Assembly: GCF_001898575.1 (NCBI RefSeq)
Contig: NZ_MKUD01000018.1
Location: 61,747 to 125,746 of the forward strand
From: Spirosoma sp. 48-14
GTDB lineage: Bacteria > Bacteroidota > Bacteroidia > Cytophagales > Spirosomataceae
Direction: 5' to 3'
DNA length: 64,000 nucleotides
In this document: in pieces, positions 25,193-33,850 of the stretch
How positions within the stretch are numbered: the first letter of the stretch is position 1
How the letters are laid out: every line of letters starts with the position of its first letter
The notes under the pieces: generated by a model
Database searches by the model: none
The model's input: only the letters and a program-made list of their open reading frames with translations
What the model was told of the DNA's origin: nothing
Program-made: the position numbers and the translations under genes

Positions 25193-25932
25193 AAGAGGTT
25201 CCCAGACCGCCTTTGTCGAAAGTACGTCTGCACCAGATCATCATGCTGGTGCTATCGGTATATGTTGTCTTAGCCCTGCTCGTTCGGGAACTGATTCCGA
25301 TTCGTAAGACTACCGGAGAATTGCTCGATCAGGTCGATACGGGTATCTGTCTGTACTTTTTATATGACTTCTTTTTACGGCTCTATCTGGCCCCCAACAA
25401 ATGGGAATTTTTACGCTGGGGCTGGATCGATTTGCTGTCAAGTATTCCAGCTTTCGATTGGGGGCGACTAGGCCAGTTAGTGCGAATCATTCGGATTCTG
25501 CGCATGGTTCGCGCTTTTCGATCCATTCGGGACTTTCTGAATTTCTTCTTCCGGGACCGCGCCAATGGAACCCTGGCCGTAGTATTGCTCAGCTCCTTGT
25601 TACTTATGATTTTCGGGGCCATCGCTATTCTGTACGTCGAACGGGTTCCCGATGCCAATATCAAGACGCCATCCGATGCCTTGTGGTGGGCCTTCGTTAC
25701 GATTACCACCGTTGGCTACGGCGACCGATTTCCCATTACCAGCGCCGGTCGACTGATCGCAGCTGTCCTCATGATTGCGGGTGTTGGTCTCTTCGGTACG
25801 TTTACAGGCTACGTCGCTAATTTCTTTGTCGAGGATGAGCAGGAGCAAACAGACAATGACATTCAAAAGTTGATCAGCGAGGTCAGGCAATTACGAGAGA
25901 AAATAGAAGAGATGGAGAAGCGAATGCCATAA
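25189..25932 (+). CDS. Voltage-gated-type potassium channel (ion transport family)
   Basis: 247 residues with a six-helix layout. S4-like arginines appear as RIIRILRMVRAFRSIRDF (about 97-115); the pore helix and selectivity filter are WWAFVTITTVGYGDRFP (filter TVGYGD, near 184-189), as in K+-selective channels. The C-terminal tail (EQEQTDNDIQKLISEVRQ and on) is a coiled coil for tetramerisation, as in KvAP/NaChBac-like channels. The ATG at 25189 overlaps the stop of the upstream barrel gene by 4 bases, preferred over a far upstream start that would make a 67-base overlap. Inner-membrane location. Convergent with the deacetylase-like gene. Confidence 0.93.
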   Translation: MKEVPRPPLSKVRLHQIIMLVLSVYVVLALLVRELIPIRKTTGELLDQVDTGICLYFLYDFFLRLYLAPNKWEFLRWGWIDLLSSIPAFDWGRLGQLVRIIRILRMVRAFRSIRDFLNFFFRDRANGTLAVVLLSSLLLMIFGAIAILYVERVPDANIKTPSDALWWAFVTITTVGYGDRFPITSAGRLIAAVLMIAGVGLFGTFTGYVANFFVEDEQEQTDNDIQKLISEVRQLREKIEEMEKRMP

Positions 25933-25947
25933 GCAGTTGCCAGCCCC

Positions 25948-26913
25948 TTACTTCTCCTTCGCCACGCTGGCGGGTAAGTCATACAACAGCCAGCTCTTGT
26001 TCTCAATAGAAGCCGATTTTTTCCGGATCAGATTAATAAAATCGGTGATACCAAGAGGTTCGTTGCCATTCGCGTGGATGAGAACCAGGCTCCCTTGTTT
26101 GGGTTGCTGATTTTTAGCCAGCCAGGCGTCGCTGCCAATGGGTAATAGACCAAATGCGAGAATTCGATCAAAAACAGCTTTGTCGGACACAAGCCCCGGA
26201 AACCGAAAGAAGATGGAGGGTGTCAACCCATTCTGCAACATGGCCTGTTCATTCGACAGCACTTCTGCATTGAGATCGGTTGATGCTTCGAGCAGGAAAT
26301 TGGCTTGAAGGGGTAAGCGCGGATTGTACCGATGATGGTACGAATGGTTGACCCAGGTAATAGCCAGTTCACCTCGACTCACCAGATTTTTGAGATAAGC
26401 TAAATCCTGCTGGTGATTCGCCATCCAGAGTCCGGTAATGGTAACCGTAATGGGAATGGGCTTTTCTTCCGGCTCAAATGCACGGATAAGTTGTTCAAAA
26501 ACCGACCGGGTCAATGGTTTGGTCGATGGGCACAGATCAATGGTAAGGCTAAACCCCCGCTCGGTTGTGTCGGTTCGTTCAATACCAGCATCCTGCAAGT
26601 TTATGTCCCGCTTTTGCTCAATCTGCATCGCTTTGCCATAGGCGGTCTGGCGTACCTGTTGCATAACCGACGCCCAGGGTAATTCTCTGATTCCATCGGG
26701 CAGTAGTGCCACGACCGATGTTTGAAGCGTCTGCGGATTAAGGACCAGATAACGGGTTTGGAAATCCTGTTTCCAGCGCCGAAGCACGACCTGCTCTGGC
26801 TTACGGGTAGTAAGTCCTACCCACATGCGATAGTCTGTAAGCTGGCCAAGCGCAGACCAGCTTACAGAAACGAACAAAATCCCAGTCAATACCAGGCAAC
26901 GTGTCGGAATCAT
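25948..26913 (-). CDS. NodB-like polysaccharide deacetylase-like protein
   Basis: 321 residues with a signal peptide (MIPTRCLVLTGILFVSVSWSALG). A divergent NodB fold is visible: the TFDDGP-like motif is LTIDLCPSTKPL (only the Asp kept), the HxxxH-like motif is WVNHSYHHRYNP, the arginine motif is RFPGLVSD, and HANGNE may supply the last histidine. The first motif lacks the second Asp, so activity is uncertain. NodB enzymes deacetylate chitin, peptidoglycan or xylan. The ATG at 26913 follows the stop codon of the GNAT gene in TAATG, so expression is coupled to it. Confidence 0.78.
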   Translation of the reverse strand: MIPTRCLVLTGILFVSVSWSALGQLTDYRMWVGLTTRKPEQVVLRRWKQDFQTRYLVLNPQTLQTSVVALLPDGIRELPWASVMQQVRQTAYGKAMQIEQKRDINLQDAGIERTDTTERGFSLTIDLCPSTKPLTRSVFEQLIRAFEPEEKPIPITVTITGLWMANHQQDLAYLKNLVSRGELAITWVNHSYHHRYNPRLPLQANFLLEASTDLNAEVLSNEQAMLQNGLTPSIFFRFPGLVSDKAVFDRILAFGLLPIGSDAWLAKNQQPKQGSLVLIHANGNEPLGITDFINLIRKKSASIENKSWLLYDLPASVAKEK

Positions 26914-27212
26914 TAAAAGCCGGTAGCGGTAAAAGAGGTTGATACGACCCGGTTCCAATCGGGATGGCGTTTCAGGTACGCGCTCACAAATGGGCAGAGC
27001 GGTACAATTTTCAAATTATGCTGCTCAACGTACTCTAAAACACCCTCTACTAATTTTGAACCAATCCCATGCCCTTCCAGGCTAGGATCGACCTCGGTAT
27101 GAACGAGCGCCAGTGTTTCACCATCTACTTTCTGGTATTCAACGATAGATAACTTACCATCCGTTTCCAGTTCGAAACGATGGCGATGGGTATTGTTGTG
27201 GATGCTACTCAT
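26913..27212 (-). CDS. Short GNAT-type acetyltransferase (YjdJ/NATD1-like)
   Basis: 99 residues, the length of the small GNAT subfamily related to NATD1 and YjdJ. The acetyl-CoA binding segment is EVDPSLEGHGIGSKLVEGVL and the second signature is IVPLCPFVSAYLKRHPDW. Such proteins acetylate unknown substrates. First of a coupled pair with the deacetylase-like gene; an enzyme pair in which one adds and one removes acetyl groups is suggestive but unproven. Divergent from the WYL regulator gene, from which 174 bp separate it. Confidence 0.9.
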   Translation of the reverse strand: MSSIHNNTHRHRFELETDGKLSIVEYQKVDGETLALVHTEVDPSLEGHGIGSKLVEGVLEYVEQHNLKIVPLCPFVSAYLKRHPDWNRVVSTSFTATGF

Positions 27213-27386
27213 GCACTTGGGTTCTGTTATGTAGTTGTTTACCCGGAGCGTGAAGACTTGATTGCCCTACCTTCCGGTTTGTAGCTGCAAAAGAACCAAA
27301 AGAAACAATAGAATCCTCAGAATAGGCAGAAACACTATTTAACTCATCCGTTGTAATTTGCGCCGGTCATTCCAACTATTGCTTTT

Positions 27387-28346
27387 ATGAACCGCCTTGA
27401 CCGACTGACTGCCATTCTGATTCATCTGCAAACCAAACGGGTTGTGCGCGCTCAGGAGCTTGCCGACCGCTTTGGCATTAGCCTCCGCACGGTGTATCGG
27501 GATGTACGATCGCTGGAAGAAGCAGGCGTTCCGATTGGGGCCGAAGCCGGTGTCGGCTATTTTCTGACCGATTATCACTTGCCGCCAGTTATGTTTACCA
27601 GTGCCGAAGCCAGTGCATTGCTCATGGGCAGTAAACTGATTGAAAAGTGGGCTGATGCCTCCATCCGCACTGAGTTTGAATCAGCTTTGTACAAAATCAA
27701 ATCCGTTCTGAAACGCACCGATCAGGAGCGACTGGACGATCTGGATGCGCATATCGCTGTAGCCAAACCAAGGCATCGCCAGCCCTATTCGGATGGTTTA
27801 TTGACCCATATTCAGCATGCTATTGCGCAGAACAATGTATTGTTGCTCCGGTATCATTCACAATACAACGATGCTGAAACGGAACGGGAAGTAGAACCTG
27901 TCGGACTTCATCATTACCGGATGAGCTGGCACCTGATCGCCTTTTGTCGAACCCGTCAGGACTATCGTGATTTCCGAGTCGATCGGATTCGCGAACTGAC
28001 CAACACAGGCCAGCGATTTGCCCGACCCGAACGCTTATCGTTGCAGGACTATCTTAATCGAATGGGTAAAGACTGGGAAATTTTTGAGGCTACGGTTGTC
28101 TTTCCCAAATCCATGATCCGCTTCATGCTGGAAGAACGGTACGCCTACGGCTTCCAGCACGAAGAAGACCTTGGCGATCAGGTTCGTATGGTTTTTCAAA
28201 CACCTTACCTGGAGGGATTGGCCCGTTGGCTACTCATGTATGGCAATGCGGTAACGATTGAACAGTCGGAATCGCTTCGGGCACTGGTTCAAAAACAGGT
28301 CGATGAACTCCAGGCGCATTATTCTGCGCATCCGGTTTTGGGGTGA
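27387..28346 (+). CDS. WYL-domain transcriptional regulator (YafY-like)
   Basis: 319 residues. The N-terminal helix-turn-helix (about 5-55, RLTAILIHLQTKRVVRAQEL ... GISLRTVYRDVRSLEEAGV) is the HTH_11 type; the middle (about 140-230) holds the WYL domain (NNVLLLRYHSQYNDAETE ... WHLIAFCRTRQDYRDFRVDRI), and a WCX-like C-terminal part follows. WYL regulators sense small molecules or nucleic acids and often control stress or defence genes. Nothing downstream shows a clear target. A TAnTTTG-like box (TAATTTG) lies about 30 bp upstream of the ATG. Confidence 0.9.
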   Translation: MNRLDRLTAILIHLQTKRVVRAQELADRFGISLRTVYRDVRSLEEAGVPIGAEAGVGYFLTDYHLPPVMFTSAEASALLMGSKLIEKWADASIRTEFESALYKIKSVLKRTDQERLDDLDAHIAVAKPRHRQPYSDGLLTHIQHAIAQNNVLLLRYHSQYNDAETEREVEPVGLHHYRMSWHLIAFCRTRQDYRDFRVDRIRELTNTGQRFARPERLSLQDYLNRMGKDWEIFEATVVFPKSMIRFMLEERYAYGFQHEEDLGDQVRMVFQTPYLEGLARWLLMYGNAVTIEQSESLRALVQKQVDELQAHYSAHPVLG

Positions 28347-28455
28347 GTTGAATATACACCCGTAAACCAAACCATTGACTTTACGGATCAGGCAACTAAA
28401 AAACTCTTTCATTGATCGTTCAGTGCAATAGTTGAACGATGAAATTTACCGCATT

Positions 28456-28575
28456 ATGGTCCATTCAATTTGTAGGTACTGCCATAATGCGCTAGTAGAA
28501 TTGATAGACGAACCTCATCGACTGAAAGCGTTTCTGCACCAAGCATTGCAGAACGACACCCAACTGATTCTGTAA
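28456..28575 (+). other. Possible 39-codon open reading frame
   Basis: A short frame (MVHSICRYCHN...) runs from an ATG to TAA in the 278-bp gap between the WYL regulator and the EamA gene. It contains HRLKAFLHQALQND, which looks helical, and a hairpin with 9-bp arms (GCATTATGG) overlaps its start. No homologue recognised. It may be chance or a fragment. Confidence 0.2.
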
Positions 28576-28624
28576 AATCCGCAAACCAACCAACTGATCC
28601 ACAAAATCTAATCGTTCTAAAACT

Positions 28625-29047
28625 ATGGAAAAATGGGTTGTTTATGCTATCATCTCGATGGTATTTGCCGGTCTCACGTCAGTCATCGCTAAATTTGGAT
28701 TGAAGAACGTTAGTGGGGATACGGGACTGGCAGTTCGCACAGTTGTCGTGTTTTTGCTGGTCTGGGGCAATATCTTTTTCCTGCAAGGAACCAAACAGTT
28801 CCGTGCTCTAGATCGGGGGGCCATCCTTTTTCTGACTATTTCCGGGGTTACTACTTCACTATCCTGGATTTTTTATTACCGGGCAATCAAAATGGGGCCT
28901 GTTTCTCAGGTAGCCCTAATCGACAAAGGAAGTATTGTCATTGCTCTGCTCCTATCTGTATGGATACTTAAAGAGCCCATCACCCTAAAAACGACTGCTG
29001 GAGCCTTGCTGATTCTGCTGGGTCTTGGAGTCATTGCCTGGAAATAA
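28625..29047 (+). CDS. EamA-family small membrane transporter
   Basis: 140 residues with five hydrophobic helices and a single EamA/DMT domain (VVYAIISMVFAGLTSVIAKF ... GLKNVSGDTGLAVRTVVVF ... YRAIKMGPVSQVALIDKGS ... LKEPITLKTTAGALLILLG). The length corresponds to half of a typical ten-helix DMT permease, so it probably dimerises, as small multidrug-resistance-like members do. Substrate unknown. A single gene on the plus strand downstream of the WYL regulator. Confidence 0.9.
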   Translation: MEKWVVYAIISMVFAGLTSVIAKFGLKNVSGDTGLAVRTVVVFLLVWGNIFFLQGTKQFRALDRGAILFLTISGVTTSLSWIFYYRAIKMGPVSQVALIDKGSIVIALLLSVWILKEPITLKTTAGALLILLGLGVIAWK

Positions 29048-29175
29048 TTTCAATCTATTTTTTAGTTTATGCATTCTTGCCTGTAACAACTTTTGAAAGA
29101 TGCTTTACCTGAAACCTACTGACATAGGGTTGTCAGCCAGTTGATGGAAATTTGGCGTAAATCAATTGAAAAGCC

Positions 29176-29607
29176 ATGCGACAAGACCTGACTGTTTCTA
29201 AATCCATCGACATTAACGCTAGCCCAGCCCGAGTTTGGGAAGTATTAACCAACCCAGCACTTATTCAGGAATACCTGTTTGGTACCCAAACGCTTACCAA
29301 CTGGGCCATCGGCAGCGAGATTATTTTCCAGGGGGAATACGAAAATCAACACTATCGCGACAAGGGTACTATTCTGAAAAATGTACCCAACCAATTACTC
29401 AGCTATAGCTACTGGAGCGGCTTTTCAGGCCTGGACGAAAGACCCGAAAACTACGCTACAGTCACCTACCAAATTGCAGAGAAAGGCACAAACCTTGCTG
29501 AGTTCACCTGGACTCAGCAAGGTTTTTCATCAGAAGCAGGGTATAACCACTCGCTCAACGGTATGGATGATTTTCTTAAGCAGATCAAGGCGATTGCTGA
29601 GCGGTAG
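29176..29607 (+). CDS. SRPBCC-fold protein (AHSA1-like)
   Basis: 143 residues of the START/SRPBCC superfamily: VSKSIDINASPARVWEVLTNPALIQEYLFGT is the typical N-terminal strand-helix, followed by GSEIIFQGEYENQHYRDKGTI and a C-terminal helix (SLNGMDDFLKQIKAIAER). AHSA1-like proteins bind hydrophobic ligands and are associated with stress responses; no ligand can be inferred. Ends in a strong hairpin shared with the convergent gene. Confidence 0.9.
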   Translation: MRQDLTVSKSIDINASPARVWEVLTNPALIQEYLFGTQTLTNWAIGSEIIFQGEYENQHYRDKGTILKNVPNQLLSYSYWSGFSGLDERPENYATVTYQIAEKGTNLAEFTWTQQGFSSEAGYNHSLNGMDDFLKQIKAIAER

Positions 29608-29615
29608 TTTGTATG

Positions 29616-29647
29616 GTCATTGAGTGAAGAGGGCTTCACTCAATGAC
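29616..29647. terminator. Bidirectional stem-loop
   Basis: GTCATTGAGTGAAG and its perfect complement flank a 4-base loop. It lies between the SRPBCC gene and the convergent small gene, whose stop codon (29640-29642) is inside the right arm. Confidence 0.75.
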
Positions 29648-30029
29648 AAATCGTTTGTAAAACCTTTTCTACAGCATCGTCAAGCTGTTGACGTTCATCG
29701 GGTTGATGATAAGTCGCCGTATAGAGACTATCCATCGTTTTCGTGATTTTCTCAGCCAATTGCCCCGTACGCAGTGTATAGTTCGCTTTAACGGAATCGA
29801 TCTGGGCACTTTGAGCAGACGTAAGTCGTATGCTGTGTTTTGCCAACGAATCTTCCATAAAACGAATATCATTGGCCGCCTTAAATCGTTCATTTTTCAA
29901 TTGACGGGCCTCACATTCCAGCGTTGCCATCAGTTGGGCATCGCGGGTTAACTGAGATTGCTGAATTTTCTGGCAGTTGCCAACCGCGAAGCCTATGAGT
30001 ACAAATCCAAGAGCCGTATTCCTGTTCAT
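29640..30029 (-). CDS. Small secreted helical protein of unknown function
   Basis: 129 residues. The leader MNRNTALGFVLIGFAVGNC may be a signal peptide or an atypical lipobox (Asn before Cys is not canonical). The rest is charged and predicted helical (DAQLMATLECEARQLKNE ... QLAEKITKTMDSLYTATY). No family recognised. It starts 4 bp after the stop of the haloperoxidase-like gene on the same strand, so it is probably in that operon. An assembly or accessory role is only a guess. Confidence 0.6.
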   Translation of the reverse strand: MNRNTALGFVLIGFAVGNCQKIQQSQLTRDAQLMATLECEARQLKNERFKAANDIRFMEDSLAKHSIRLTSAQSAQIDSVKANYTLRTGQLAEKITKTMDSLYTATYHQPDERQQLDDAVEKVLQTICH

Positions 30030-30033
30030 TGTG

Positions 30034-31455
30034 TTATTTTATCGTTTGTGGCCACTGAATCGACTTTATAACATTGTCGCCAATACCGCGTCCCATCAAC
30101 AAACCGTTCAGGTTATCCATATCGTAGTGAATACCACCATATAGCCGGGAATTAGCACATTCCTGAGCCATGGCCGAAAAGTTGGTAAACTTCCTAGGCT
30201 GAAACCCATGCTGTACTTGTGAGCGGTCGGTAAACGCATAGTTCCCATCGCCATTCGTAAATAGTTTTATAAAGATTCGTTCACCCACACCGATTTCCGT
30301 AGCGTGTCCTGATGTATAGGCTGGAAACGCTGGTGTACCGATCACAGTCTGAAAATTTGGATCTATGTACTTCTGGATGTACGACACCGGCCGGATCAAT
30401 GAGTAATCGTATTTCGCTTTCCAACAGGCGATAAATGCATCGATCTCCGCAATACCTAACATAGCATAACCGACTACTGCTTTTTCAAGCGTAGCATTGG
30501 TTTCTTCCAGCAACTGCGTCATAATGTTAAACGTGTGGCCGGTAGGTGTGCAAGTGGCAAACGGATCGTCGGCCCAAAATTTGGCGATCTCAACCTGCTC
30601 AGCAGTATTGCCTTTAACCTGATTGTAAACAGCTAGTGCCTGTTTATAGAAATTCGATGTTTTATCGGTTGAGAAGGCAATTGGCTTTACCGGATTGCCA
30701 AACGTCATGTTGGAGGCAACAATAGGACGGCATTTTGCCCAGTAAGGACTTAGGGGTGTGAGATTTTTGGCATCGGTCGGCACCCATTTATCCACGCCCG
30801 TAACTGGCGTAAACGGTTTTGAAAACGGATTCAAATAAGAATCGTGCCCGCCGTCGGTCTTAGAATATTCGTAAATCGCCTGCGATATAGCCTTTCCATG
30901 TTGCTCAGAAAGATCAGCCAGGGGCTTGTTAATCGTAGCTGTGAAATTGGCCAGATTTTGGGCTTCCAGATCGTTTATTTTTTTCAGGTTGGCTTCACTT
31001 AAGTTCTTGCCGAACATATTCCGCATCATGTCCGCTACTGCGGCATTGACCACAATGCCCCAATGGTACCGTATATAATCTGGTGATGCTTTGGGCATAC
31101 TGGCAGGCACGAGCTGATTGATTTGTCCGGCAAGGGGGCTTGCATTCGGAATCCCACTATACACCGACTCGTAGGCGGCTATACCTACATACCCAAATGC
31201 CCGGGAAGCCTGCGGAGGTAAAAAACCCGCCGTTTCTTTTACAATTCGACATTCGAGCGAAAACCACTCACGTAGAAAATCAGCGGAATAATTAGAAACT
31301 GTGTTCGGCTTGACTGGCTCTACATCAATCGTAGAGGTACACCCTGCTATAAGTAGTCCTAAAATCGCTACATAAAGGAAACGAACTCGAATAAACCCTC
31401 TCAAATTCAACAAATTACCTAATTTCAATTGTAGTATGTAGTACACTATTTTCAT
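30034..31455 (-). CDS. Vanadium-dependent haloperoxidase/PAP2-family lipoprotein
   Basis: 473 residues. The leader ends in LLIAGCTST, a good lipobox (Cys near residue 39). The PAP2-type vanadate/phosphate site is complete: K-x6-RP in KYDYSLIRP (about 352-360), SGHA in YTSGHATEIGVG (about 387-398) and SRxxxGIHxxxD in SRLYGGIHYDMDN (about 440-452). Vanadium haloperoxidases oxidise halides with peroxide; some relatives are acid phosphatases, and which applies cannot be decided here. Surface or periplasmic lipoprotein. Followed 4 bp later by a small secreted protein. Confidence 0.9.
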   Translation of the reverse strand: MKIVYYILQLKLGNLLNLRGFIRVRFLYVAILGLLIAGCTSTIDVEPVKPNTVSNYSADFLREWFSLECRIVKETAGFLPPQASRAFGYVGIAAYESVYSGIPNASPLAGQINQLVPASMPKASPDYIRYHWGIVVNAAVADMMRNMFGKNLSEANLKKINDLEAQNLANFTATINKPLADLSEQHGKAISQAIYEYSKTDGGHDSYLNPFSKPFTPVTGVDKWVPTDAKNLTPLSPYWAKCRPIVASNMTFGNPVKPIAFSTDKTSNFYKQALAVYNQVKGNTAEQVEIAKFWADDPFATCTPTGHTFNIMTQLLEETNATLEKAVVGYAMLGIAEIDAFIACWKAKYDYSLIRPVSYIQKYIDPNFQTVIGTPAFPAYTSGHATEIGVGERIFIKLFTNGDGNYAFTDRSQVQHGFQPRKFTNFSAMAQECANSRLYGGIHYDMDNLNGLLMGRGIGDNVIKSIQWPQTIK

Positions 31456-31798
31456 GATCAGTGAAAGTTATGGTGAAGTCACGGTGTATTTACTTTGGTA
31501 CCACCTCTGACGGTTAATACCGTGTAAAGCCACCGCCAACAGATCTTACGAGACATTAAACCCCAAACAAATGAATGCCCCAGCGATACAGCTTAACTAC
31601 CCCAAGCGAACGTAGAGCCTGGATAGTGGTTTACTCGAACAAATCGGGCCAGCACCAGCCCTATGCCTGTAAGCCTTCTTTATTCGGTGTGCATTTTCGG
31701 GAAACAGATGAATCGCCGATGTACGCATAGCGTGGCAACCTCAGTCTTTCAGTCGACAACTGGAGACAGAGGATGGGGCAACGCTGTAGATAATCACT
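31456..31798. other. Intergenic region of about 340 bp
   Basis: The gap lies between the haloperoxidase-type gene and the downstream end of a hypothetical gene. No frame on either strand shows a domain, signal peptide or repeat. It may hold decayed sequence, since hypothetical genes like the neighbour usually precede a receptor gene. Confidence 0.4.
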
Positions 31799-32338
31799 TC
31801 AGCACTCGGGAGGGGGCGAATGAATAGGCAGAGATCGCGCCAGAAACACAAATGACAGATCAGGAATGCGAATGGTCTTTCGCCAATGCGGGGTAAGAAA
31901 ATAAAAAACCACTCGTGGAGTGGGCGAATACTCTTTCAGTAAGAACTTAAGAAAGCGATTAGCTTTTCGTTGTGATTCACTAGCTTCGCTAATATGGTCA
32001 TTCAGAAAAGAGAGTAAATCATGCTGCCAAACCGAATGACTTTCCATTTCAAGGCCAGCAATATAAAGAATGGCCTCTCTTACTTCCATACTAACAACTG
32101 AGTAATAGTGGCCGCGATATGTAAAGCCATCAGATGTTGTATGGGTAATATCGTTGAGTTCAAATTTATTTTTTAGCGGAATTTGAAACTCGACAAGACT
32201 ATCTACCGATCGATATACTAAAAGGCGCTCCGATAAATCGTGTTCAGCCTGCCACCAGCTAGCTATCGCCACTAGCATATAAGCCAGCGTATGATATACG
32301 ATCAATATAAAAAAGCCGATGGATAGAACTTTCTTCAC
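31799..32338 (-). CDS. Membrane-anchored protein of unknown function
   Basis: 179 residues with an N-terminal hydrophobic helix (MKKVLSIGFFILIVYHTLAYMLVAIASWW) that is a signal anchor. The rest is soluble and exposed on one side of the membrane, ending in a distinctive proline-rich LARSLPIHSPPPEC tail. I recall small Cytophagales proteins of this appearance, with the WRKTIRIPDLSFVFLARS block, near TonB-dependent receptors, but none is present here. No function can be given. Confidence 0.65.
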   Translation of the reverse strand: MKKVLSIGFFILIVYHTLAYMLVAIASWWQAEHDLSERLLVYRSVDSLVEFQIPLKNKFELNDITHTTSDGFTYRGHYYSVVSMEVREAILYIAGLEMESHSVWQHDLLSFLNDHISEASESQRKANRFLKFLLKEYSPTPRVVFYFLTPHWRKTIRIPDLSFVFLARSLPIHSPPPEC

Positions 32339-32436
32339 GTAAAGAGGTTTGGCAACGTAACATCAACGAATGCCAAGCCATCTACAAAACTTATGCCAGT
32401 CTTCTAATTCACTTTTCTATTGAAAATGATGGTAGA

Positions 32437-32483
32437 GCGGCTATTTGGTTATTTCTACTGCTTTGAAATAACCAAATAGCCGC
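32437..32483 (-). terminator. Strong stem-loop after the acyl-CoA dehydrogenase
   Basis: Perfect 19-bp arms (GCGGCTATTTGGTTATTTC and complement) with a 9-base loop. It lies downstream of the dehydrogenase stop at 32517 on the minus strand. Confidence 0.75.
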
Positions 32484-32516
32484 CCCGTTTTAAGGTAATC
32501 TGATTCGTTCATCAAC

Positions 32517-33725
32517 CTATTTAAAGGCAGGAATGCCGGTAATTTCTGCCCCCAGAATAAGCAGTTGAATATCGTGTGTGCCTTCGTAAGTACTAACCGA
32601 TTCAAGGTTCATGAGATGCCGCATAATCGGGTATTCGCCTGAAATACCCATAGCGCCCAAAATCTGGCGAGCCTCGCGGGCAGTTCTTAAAGCCATTTCG
32701 ACATTGTTACGTTTGGCTAGTGAGATCTGCGCTACGGAAGCCCGATCTTCATTTTTGAGCATCCCCAACCGCCAGCAAAGTAGTTGAGCCTGCGTTATGT
32801 CGGTCAGCATCTCGGCCAGTTTCTTCTGTACAAGCTGAAAACTGGCGATGGGTTTATTAAACTGAATCCGTTCGAGTGCATATCGCCGGGCCACTTCGTA
32901 GCACTCCATAGCAGCTCCAACCGCACCCCAGCAAATGCCGTAACGAGCCTGTTCCAGGCATTTCAAGGCACTTTTTAATCCGTATGCTTCGGGCAGAATG
33001 TTCTCTTTCGGCACCTGTACATCCCGAAACACCAGTTCACCCGTACTACTGGCCCTGAGCGACCATTTATTTTTGATTTCGGCGGTCGTAAACCCTTCCA
33101 TGCCACGCTCCAGAATCAGACCGCGAACTTTTCCCTGGTCGTTTCTGGCCCACACAATGGCAATATCAGCAATGTTGGCGTTGGTAATCCAGAGTTTAGA
33201 GCCATTGAGCAGGTAGTAATCGCTGCGCTCGATAAAGTTCGATTCCATACCACCGGGATCTGACCCATGATTAGGCTCTGTAAGGCCAAAGCAACCCAGC
33301 ATTTCGCCCTTTGCCAGTTTAGGCAGGTACTTTTTCTTCTGCTTTTCCGAACCAAATGTCAGGATAGGATACATGACCAGGGAGTTTTGAACGGATACGC
33401 ATGAACGCATACCCGAATCCCCCCGTTCGATTTCCTGTGTCATGAGGCCATACGAAATCTGATCCAGCCCACCGCCCCCATATTCGGTTGGGATGGTAGC
33501 TCCAAACACACCAATCTGGCCAAACTTACGAACCAGATGCTGGGGGAATTCGGCCCGTTGGGCATACTCTTCAGCAATGGGTGTTATTTCGCGCTTTACA
33601 AAATCGCGCACAGCCGACCGAACCAGCTTATGTTCGGCCGTAAAGAGGTCGTCGAGGTTATAGAAATCAGGCGATTCGAACGTATCGACCTTGTTTCTGG
33701 GCGGAGTTATCGATTGGGATTGCAT
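32517..33725 (-). CDS. Acyl-CoA dehydrogenase, glutaryl-CoA dehydrogenase-like
   Basis: 402 residues with the three-domain acyl-CoA dehydrogenase fold. The flavin/substrate loop is GCFGLTEPNHGSDPGGME (about 145-162), the second signature is WITNANIADIAIVWAR, and the catalytic Glu is in STYEGTHDIQLLILG (about 378-392), where YEGTHDI matches glutaryl-CoA dehydrogenases. These oxidise and decarboxylate glutaryl-CoA in lysine/tryptophan catabolism with electron transfer to ETF. No partner genes lie nearby, so the exact substrate is inferred. Confidence 0.92.
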   Translation of the reverse strand: MQSQSITPPRNKVDTFESPDFYNLDDLFTAEHKLVRSAVRDFVKREITPIAEEYAQRAEFPQHLVRKFGQIGVFGATIPTEYGGGGLDQISYGLMTQEIERGDSGMRSCVSVQNSLVMYPILTFGSEKQKKKYLPKLAKGEMLGCFGLTEPNHGSDPGGMESNFIERSDYYLLNGSKLWITNANIADIAIVWARNDQGKVRGLILERGMEGFTTAEIKNKWSLRASSTGELVFRDVQVPKENILPEAYGLKSALKCLEQARYGICWGAVGAAMECYEVARRYALERIQFNKPIASFQLVQKKLAEMLTDITQAQLLCWRLGMLKNEDRASVAQISLAKRNNVEMALRTAREARQILGAMGISGEYPIMRHLMNLESVSTYEGTHDIQLLILGAEITGIPAFK

Positions 33726-33850
33726 AGTGGGTTAACCGAAAAAAACGGGGCTTGTTGTAGGAATAGGCTATTTTTCGCCAATTTACGAGAAGAAATGTGT
33801 ATCCGTTCAGACTGGCATTTTCTGGTTGAACGACAGGCCAAATCAATTTC

